DNA from: Cyclobacteriaceae bacterium
Lineage (GTDB): Bacteria > Bacteroidota > Bacteroidia > Cytophagales > Cyclobacteriaceae
Length of the DNA stretch: 18,288 nt
Direction: 5' to 3'
NCBI GenBank assembly: GCA_019751475.1
Contig: JAIENH010000154.1
Coordinates: forward strand, 1 to 18,288
Below the pieces are notes generated by a model. The model ran no database searches. It was given only the letters and a program-made list of their open reading frames with translations, and was not told the DNA's origin. Each line of letters opens with the position of its first letter. Positions within the stretch are counted from its first letter, which is position 1. The translations under genes were made by a program, and so were the position numbers. This document shows, one piece after another, positions 14,576 through 18,288 of the stretch.

Positions 14576-15344
14576 CGTTTTGGATGGCCCGTGTTAAGAA
14601 AATAAACTGATCGACCGACAATTGTTCGGGGCGTTTGTCCATCAGATCAAGTGCGTTGACAGGGCCGGGCAAATTTAGGTGTTTCAGTGCGTTGCGCAAG
14701 GTCTTCCTCCGCTTTTGAAATGCCTGCTTCACTACTTGCTGAAAAAATACTTCATCGCAGTCGAGGTGCGTGCGTTGATTGCGTGTAAGCCGGATAACAC
14801 CCGACATTACTTTCGGTGGAGGAAAAAAAACTCCAGGCGGCACCTTGAATAAAAACTCAATATCATAATACGCTTGTAGCAGCACACTCAATATCCCGTA
14901 CACTTTGCTGCCGGGAGGCGCGCTGATCCGGTCGGCCACTTCTTTTTGCAGCATGCACACAACTTGGCGGACTTCGTGTCGGTGCTCCAGCACCTTAAAG
15001 AAAATCTGTGAGGAGATGTTGTATGGGAAATTGCCAATAATGCTAAACGGCCCTTGAATCCGAGGAGCTAAATCCATTTGAAGAAAGTCGCCCTCCATGA
15101 TTTTGGAAGCCAACTGCGGAAACTCCTTCTTGAGATGATCAATCGACTCGGTGTCAATCTCCGCCAAGTGAAGATCAATCGCAGGATTGCTTGCCAGAAA
15201 TTTTGTAAGCACACCCGTGCCCGGTCCGATTTCCAGCACGGTTGTCAATCCGGTGTCTGCCAATCGCAATGCATACACGATCTTGCCGGCAATGTTATTG
15301 TCGGTAAGAAAATGTTGACCTAATTTTTTCTTGGGTCGTACCAT
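14553..15344 (-). CDS. rsmA: 16S rRNA (adenine1518-N6/adenine1519-N6)-dimethyltransferase
   Basis: A 263-residue methyltransferase (also called KsgA) that dimethylates two adenines in helix 45 of 16S rRNA using S-adenosylmethionine during late 30S assembly. Visible: KKKLGQHFLTD at the start, the SAM motif VLEIGPGTGVLTKFL (glycines 40, 42, 44), and the catalytic NFPYNISSQIFF from residue 105, then FKVPPGVFFPPPKVMSGVIRL. Length is typical. A near-match promoter is seen upstream (TTG at 15378-15380, 19 bases, TAGTTTTC at 15351-15358), which would give an almost leaderless mRNA. Confidence 0.96.
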   Translation of the reverse strand: MVRPKKKLGQHFLTDNNIAGKIVYALRLADTGLTTVLEIGPGTGVLTKFLASNPAIDLHLAEIDTESIDHLKKEFPQLASKIMEGDFLQMDLAPRIQGPFSIIGNFPYNISSQIFFKVLEHRHEVRQVVCMLQKEVADRISAPPGSKVYGILSVLLQAYYDIEFLFKVPPGVFFPPPKVMSGVIRLTRNQRTHLDCDEVFFQQVVKQAFQKRRKTLRNALKHLNLPGPVNALDLMDKRPEQLSVDQFIFLTRAIQNDEGVRRV

Positions 15345-15440
15345 GTTTCAGAAAACTACATGAAATCCCACGAATTACAAGCGCAGCGATTACGTCAGTT
15401 AACGAAAAGCCTTTGCTAGATGAACGTCAGGTTGGTAAGT

Positions 15441-15657
15441 GTTAGCTAACCCACGACTTCAGTCGTGGGAAAAGAACAAAGTAAAGTAGGCTTTAGCCAA
15501 ACAAATTTCGATCAAAAAAATTTAAATGTGAATAATTAGATCAAAGAATCACCTTTTTGAAAATCACGGACAAGTATGAAAAGCAAAGCCACGATTTAGA
15601 TTTGGCTAAAGCCGCTAAGATTGGATAGCGCAGGTACTTCCGGCTAAAGCCGGAAGT
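15441..15657. repeat. Cluster of palindromes of a second REP-like family, intergenic
   Basis: The 444-base gap between rsmA and pdxA (15345-15788) holds no gene that I can support. It contains GTTAGCTAAC (15441-15450, self-complementary); a hairpin at 15450-15469 (arms CCCACGACT/AGTCGTGGG, two-base loop); GGCTTTAGCC (15489-15498) and its inverted partner GGCTAAAGCC (15604-15613), which with AAA/TTT flanks form a 13-base inverted repeat; and a hairpin at 15636-15657 (arms ACTTCCGGCT/AGCCGGAAGT, loop AA). The intervening 15502-15600 is AT-rich and featureless to me. These stems and two-base loops are unrelated to the repeats near the RAYT gene. Confidence 0.8.
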
Positions 15658-15788
15658 TACATACACGGGGCAATCTTGATCAACGGAGAAGCTAAAATGA
15701 TTTGGCTTGTGCAACTATCATACACCCGCTTTACCGCCAACACTCATGGCTGCCTACTTTTTATATAAATTGCGTCTTTCGCAAAGAC

Positions 15789-16820
15789 ATGAATACCAAC
15801 CCTTCTCCAAATAAACCACGCATCGGCATCACCTTGGGCGACCTCAACGGCATCGGGCCTGAAGTGGTCATCAAAGCACTGGCCGACAATCGTATTCTCT
15901 CCTCCATCACACCGGTGGTGTATGGCAGCACGCGGGTGCTCTCCTACTATCGCAAGCTCATGGGCATGGAAGAATTCAATTACAGCCAGGTGCGTACTAA
16001 AGGACAATTTTTCCCCAAAGTGATCAACGTGGTGAATTGCTGGGAAGAAGAACTAAAAATCACTCCAGGTCAGCCATCGCGCGAGTCGGGCAAAGCCGCC
16101 CTGATGAGTCTTACCCAGGTAGTGCAAGATGTGAAGGAAGGTCTGCTGGATGGGTTTGTAACAGCGCCTATCGATAAGAACACCATTCATAGCACAGAGT
16201 TTCCGTTTCGTGGCCATACGGAATATCTCACGCAAACTTTTGAAGCTACTGAAAGCCTCATGCTGATGGTAAGCGAATCGCTAAAAGTCGGTCTGGTAAC
16301 TGAGCACCTGCCGTTGAAGGATGTATCGAAACACATCACCAGCGAGCGTGTGGAGTTGAAGATTCGGTTGATGGAGCTTTCGCTGAAAAAAGATTTTCAA
16401 ATTGGAAAACCTCGCATTGCTGTGTTGGGATTAAATCCTCATGCCGGGGATGAAGGACTCATTGGCGATGAAGAGAACACCATTATCAAACCGGTGATCA
16501 ACGATTTGAAAAACAAAGGCAAACTCGTATTTGGCCCCTATCCGGCCGATGGATTTTTTGGTTCGGGTCAGCACCAGAAGTTTGATGGCACCCTCGCCAT
16601 GTATCACGACCAGGGGCTGGTGGCATTCAAGTATATCGCATTTGAAAACGGAGTGAACTTCACAGCCGGGCTTCCCACAGTACGCACATCACCTGACCAT
16701 GGCACCGCCTATGGCATTGCAGGAAAAAACATGGCGGATGAAAATTCATTGCGTCAAGCAGTATTCCTGGCAACGGACATCATTAAAAACCGAGCGGTAA
16801 TTGCGCAGCCCGTGGCATAA
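15789..16820 (+). CDS. pdxA: 4-hydroxythreonine-4-phosphate dehydrogenase
   Basis: A 343-residue NAD-dependent enzyme of the DXP-dependent vitamin B6 pathway; it oxidises 4-phosphohydroxy-L-threonine, and the product goes on to condense under PdxJ to pyridoxine 5'-phosphate. Visible: GITLGDLNGIGPEVVIKAL at the start, the metal-binding histidines His143 (RGHTEYL), His173 (TEHLPLKDV) and His273 (YHDQGL), LNPHAGDEGLIGDEE and TSPDHGTAYGIAGK. The frame is open upstream to a TTG at 15702, but the ATG at 15789 fits the family N-terminus. It is flanked by the palindrome cluster upstream and apparently transcribed alone. Confidence 0.95.
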   Translation: MNTNPSPNKPRIGITLGDLNGIGPEVVIKALADNRILSSITPVVYGSTRVLSYYRKLMGMEEFNYSQVRTKGQFFPKVINVVNCWEEELKITPGQPSRESGKAALMSLTQVVQDVKEGLLDGFVTAPIDKNTIHSTEFPFRGHTEYLTQTFEATESLMLMVSESLKVGLVTEHLPLKDVSKHITSERVELKIRLMELSLKKDFQIGKPRIAVLGLNPHAGDEGLIGDEENTIIKPVINDLKNKGKLVFGPYPADGFFGSGQHQKFDGTLAMYHDQGLVAFKYIAFENGVNFTAGLPTVRTSPDHGTAYGIAGKNMADENSLRQAVFLATDIIKNRAVIAQPVA

Positions 16821-16888
16821 GCTTACTTGATTAAGCGATTGTGCCGCTACGATTCAACTCCATTCAAACTCCCTTCACAAAGTTTTCT

Positions 16889-16896
16889 TAGTTTTG
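16889..16896 (+). promoter_or_regulatory. Putative -7 promoter element for the TerB-like gene
   Basis: TAGTTTTG matches TAnnTTTG exactly and ends 18 bases before the ATG. No -33 TTTG is found at the normal spacing. Confidence 0.35.
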
Positions 16897-16914
16897 ACGG
16901 AAGACTGACACTGC

Positions 16915-17307
16915 ATGGACATCGTCACCAAAAAGAAACTCAACATTCTCATTCAACTGGCAGAGGCCGATAAGCATTTTGCACAGGTGGAGCGTGACAT
17001 GATCTTTCGCATCGCCCGCGAGCGCAACTTCCCCGAAGAAACAGTGAACAGCCTGATACGAAACCCGGAGCCGATTGAAACATTGGGAGCCTTATCGGTC
17101 GAGCAGAAGGCTGATTACCTCATGTCATCTATTGATCTTCTGTTTGTGGATCAAAAAGTATTTGAGAGCGAGGTAATATTCTGCCGCAGCATTGCCATCA
17201 AGCTGGGATTTAAGAAGCACGTGGTGGACTACCTCATTGAGAATTTTGACAAATACCCGGCTGAAGAGCTCAAAAAAGCAATTTTCAGCCAGTTTATGCT
17301 TACGTAA
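16915..17307 (+). CDS. TerB-like helical protein
   Basis: A 130-residue, all-helical, soluble protein. The opening LNILIQLAEADKHFAQVERDMIFRIARE has the pattern of the TerB/DjlA-N-like fold: a helix, an acidic A-x-D-x-x-x-x-x-x-E turn with Asp19 and Glu26, then another helix. A second similar acidic pair follows in SSIDLLFVDQKVFESEVIFC. Proteins of this fold bind metals or act as adaptors in stress responses, but single-domain versions like this have no assigned role. It is not in a ter operon, so tellurite resistance should not be assumed. Confidence 0.7.
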   Translation: MDIVTKKKLNILIQLAEADKHFAQVERDMIFRIARERNFPEETVNSLIRNPEPIETLGALSVEQKADYLMSSIDLLFVDQKVFESEVIFCRSIAIKLGFKKHVVDYLIENFDKYPAEELKKAIFSQFMLT

Positions 17308-17414
17308 CCGACTCTCAAAGCCAACCTTTTCCTTGAAATTGCTTCCTAAGAGGCCAAAATCAGCGAAGGCGGCCTAAAACCGGAAATTCACGATCAAAAT
17401 CCGGAAAATCCTGA

Positions 17415-17422
17415 TAAATTTG
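17415..17422 (+). promoter_or_regulatory. Putative -7 promoter element for yceD-rpmF
   Basis: TAAATTTG is an exact TAnnTTTG match 20 bases before the yceD ATG, giving a normal short leader. No strong -33 is visible. The rest of this 135-base gap shows only a weak AGGCC/GGCCT inverted repeat at 17351-17375. Confidence 0.45.
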
Positions 17423-17442
17423 CGGGCTTATTTTTAAAGGCT

Positions 17443-17961
17443 ATGAGGGGGCACGACTTCCGGGTGAATATTATCGGCCTGAGCCAAAAGGAGCATCGGT
17501 TTGAGTTTACGTGTGGCGATGCCTTTTTTGACTTGTACGGTAACACCCTGTTGCAGCATGGTGATTTTAAGGCGGAGGTGACCTTGGATAAGCGCGAGAC
17601 GCTCATTGAAGTCCGCTTTCATATCACTGGCAAAGCCCACCTGGTATGTGACCGGAGCCTGGAGCCGTTCGATTTGCTGATGACGATTGACAAGACCATC
17701 TTGTTCAAGTACGGTGAAGTAGAGCAGGAATTGAGTGATGAAATTGTACTCATCACCCGCGACCAGGTGAGTATTGACATTGGGCAATACATTTATGAGT
17801 TGATTGGTGTGGAGGTGCCGATTAAGAAACTGCACCCACGCTACCAGACGGATGAATTGGAAGAAAGTGATATTCAATTGGTGTACTCCTCACCTATTGA
17901 ACCATCTGAAAATGAAGAGGAGATTGACCCCCGGTGGGAAAAATTGAAAAAGTTAAAATAA
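17443..17961 (+). CDS. yceD: YceD/DUF177 family protein (23S rRNA accumulation)
   Basis: A 172-residue protein of the DUF177 family. The opening HDFRVNIIGLSQKEHRFEF, the central VRFHITGKAHLVCDRSLEPFD, which keeps one cysteine where many members have a CxxC pair, and the acidic IDIGQYIYELIGVEVPIKKLHP segment fit the family. Members are encoded just upstream of rpmF in most bacteria and are needed for normal 23S rRNA accumulation in E. coli and plants; the mechanism is not settled. The stop is six bases before the rpmF start, so the two form an operon. The acidic, charged C-terminal tail (EPSENEEEIDPRWEKLKKLK) is typical of Bacteroidota members. Confidence 0.88.
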   Translation: MRGHDFRVNIIGLSQKEHRFEFTCGDAFFDLYGNTLLQHGDFKAEVTLDKRETLIEVRFHITGKAHLVCDRSLEPFDLLMTIDKTILFKYGEVEQELSDEIVLITRDQVSIDIGQYIYELIGVEVPIKKLHPRYQTDELEESDIQLVYSSPIEPSENEEEIDPRWEKLKKLK

Positions 17962-17967
17962 ACTGTT

Positions 17968-18159
17968 ATGCCAAATCCGAAACGAAAAACCTCGAAGACC
18001 CGCAGAGACAAAAGACGCACACACTACAAGGCTGTGCCTAAGCAATTTGCTGTTGACAGCACTACGGGTGAGCACCACCTGCCCCACCGCGCCTTCTGGC
18101 ACGAGGGCAAACTTTACTACAAAGGTCTGGTGGTAATGGAAAAAGAAGTGCTGGCGTAA
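17968..18159 (+). CDS. rpmF: 50S ribosomal protein bL32
   Basis: A 63-residue basic protein with the invariant L32 start [21 protein letters not shown] and the family pattern [22 protein letters not shown]. It is a structural component of the large ribosomal subunit. It lies six bases after yceD. In many bacteria plsX and fabH follow directly; here the next 130 bases carry a terminator instead, so the unit seems to end. Confidence 0.97.
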   Translation: MPNPKRKTSKTRRDKRRTHYKAVPKQFAVDSTTGEHHLPHRAFWHEGKLYYKGLVVMEKEVLA

Positions 18160-18248
18160 TCAGTCATGTTCTTTTTGAATTTGAATAAACGCGCTTTTTT
18201 CACGGCTGTCCATAAAGACCAGCGGTAGCAAGTAGTGTGAGTCATTCA

Positions 18249-18277
18249 GCCCCGCCCCTGGCGGGGCATTTCTTTTT
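18249..18277 (+). terminator. Intrinsic terminator after rpmF
   Basis: A perfect eight-base GC-only stem, GCCCCGCC/GGCGGGGC, with a three-base loop (18249-18267), followed by ATTTCTTTTTT. Oriented for the plus strand, 90 bases after the rpmF stop. The 18160-18248 stretch before it has no gene or tRNA that I can see. Confidence 0.88.
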
Positions 18278-18288
18278 TAAACAGAAGG

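Noticed and set aside
15702..15788. N-terminal extension of PdxA from a TTG
   Set aside because: The extra 29 residues are unlike PdxA, and the ATG at 15789 is close to the conserved GITLGD start.
16821..16836. Terminator after pdxA (GCTTA/TAAGC)
   Set aside because: Only a five-base AT-rich stem and no T-tract follows.
16915..17307. Tellurite-resistance determinant
   Set aside because: Only the TerB-like fold is suggested; no other ter genes are nearby, so a resistance role cannot be claimed.
18160..18248. tRNA or small gene between rpmF and the terminator
   Set aside because: No cloverleaf, no T-loop sequence and no usable reading frame found.

Overview
The window reads as chromosomal DNA of a Bacteroidota bacterium, most likely order Cytophagales. 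Evidence: a large secreted protein of the type-IX-secretion/gliding-motility type at the left edge, a DUF1800-DUF1501 pair, starts without clear Shine-Dalgarno sequences, and several copies of the Bacteroidota -7 promoter motif TAnnTTTG just upstream of genes. Genus cannot be read from the sequence.

Layout. 1-1909 (-): N-terminal part of a secreted adhesin-like protein running off the left edge. 2079-4678 (+): DUF1800 and Tat-exported DUF1501 pair. 4743-4982 (+): small conserved-looking protein. 5072-8663 (+): PlsB-like acyltransferase, gpsA and an ATP-grasp gene in one tight unit; the first two give consecutive steps from dihydroxyacetone phosphate to acylated glycerol-3-phosphate. 8664-10168: an accessory island of palindromic repeats (REP/BIME-like) with a REP-associated tyrosine transposase (RAYT) and broken 3' copies of the ATP-grasp gene. 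10169-12133 (-): greA, a HIT-family hydrolase gene and a D-threonine aldolase/D-serine dehydratase-like gene, the last broken by an in-frame TAG. 12253-13122 (-): membrane-anchored pentapeptide-repeat protein. 13220-15344 (-): rsmA (ksgA) and mgtE, overlapping. 15345-15788: intergenic region with a second, unrelated palindrome family. 15789-16820 (+): pdxA. 16915-17307 (+): TerB-like protein. 17443-18159 (+): yceD (DUF177) and rpmF, followed by a strong terminator at 18249-18277.

Most of the window is ordinary housekeeping DNA. The unusual part is 8664-10168. Three full composite units and one split unit there are built from 15 small hairpins, all with three-base loops of one form (TRY, or RYA in the opposite orientation). 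Each full unit is two inverted halves sharing the flanks CTG and CAGATAA but with different stems, so structure rather than sequence is kept. The RAYT gene sits inside one unit, and the 3' end of the neighbouring ATP-grasp gene has been copied along with the repeats. Two further points deserve a look: a possible attenuator at the very start of the greA leader and the nonsense codon in the aldolase-like gene.
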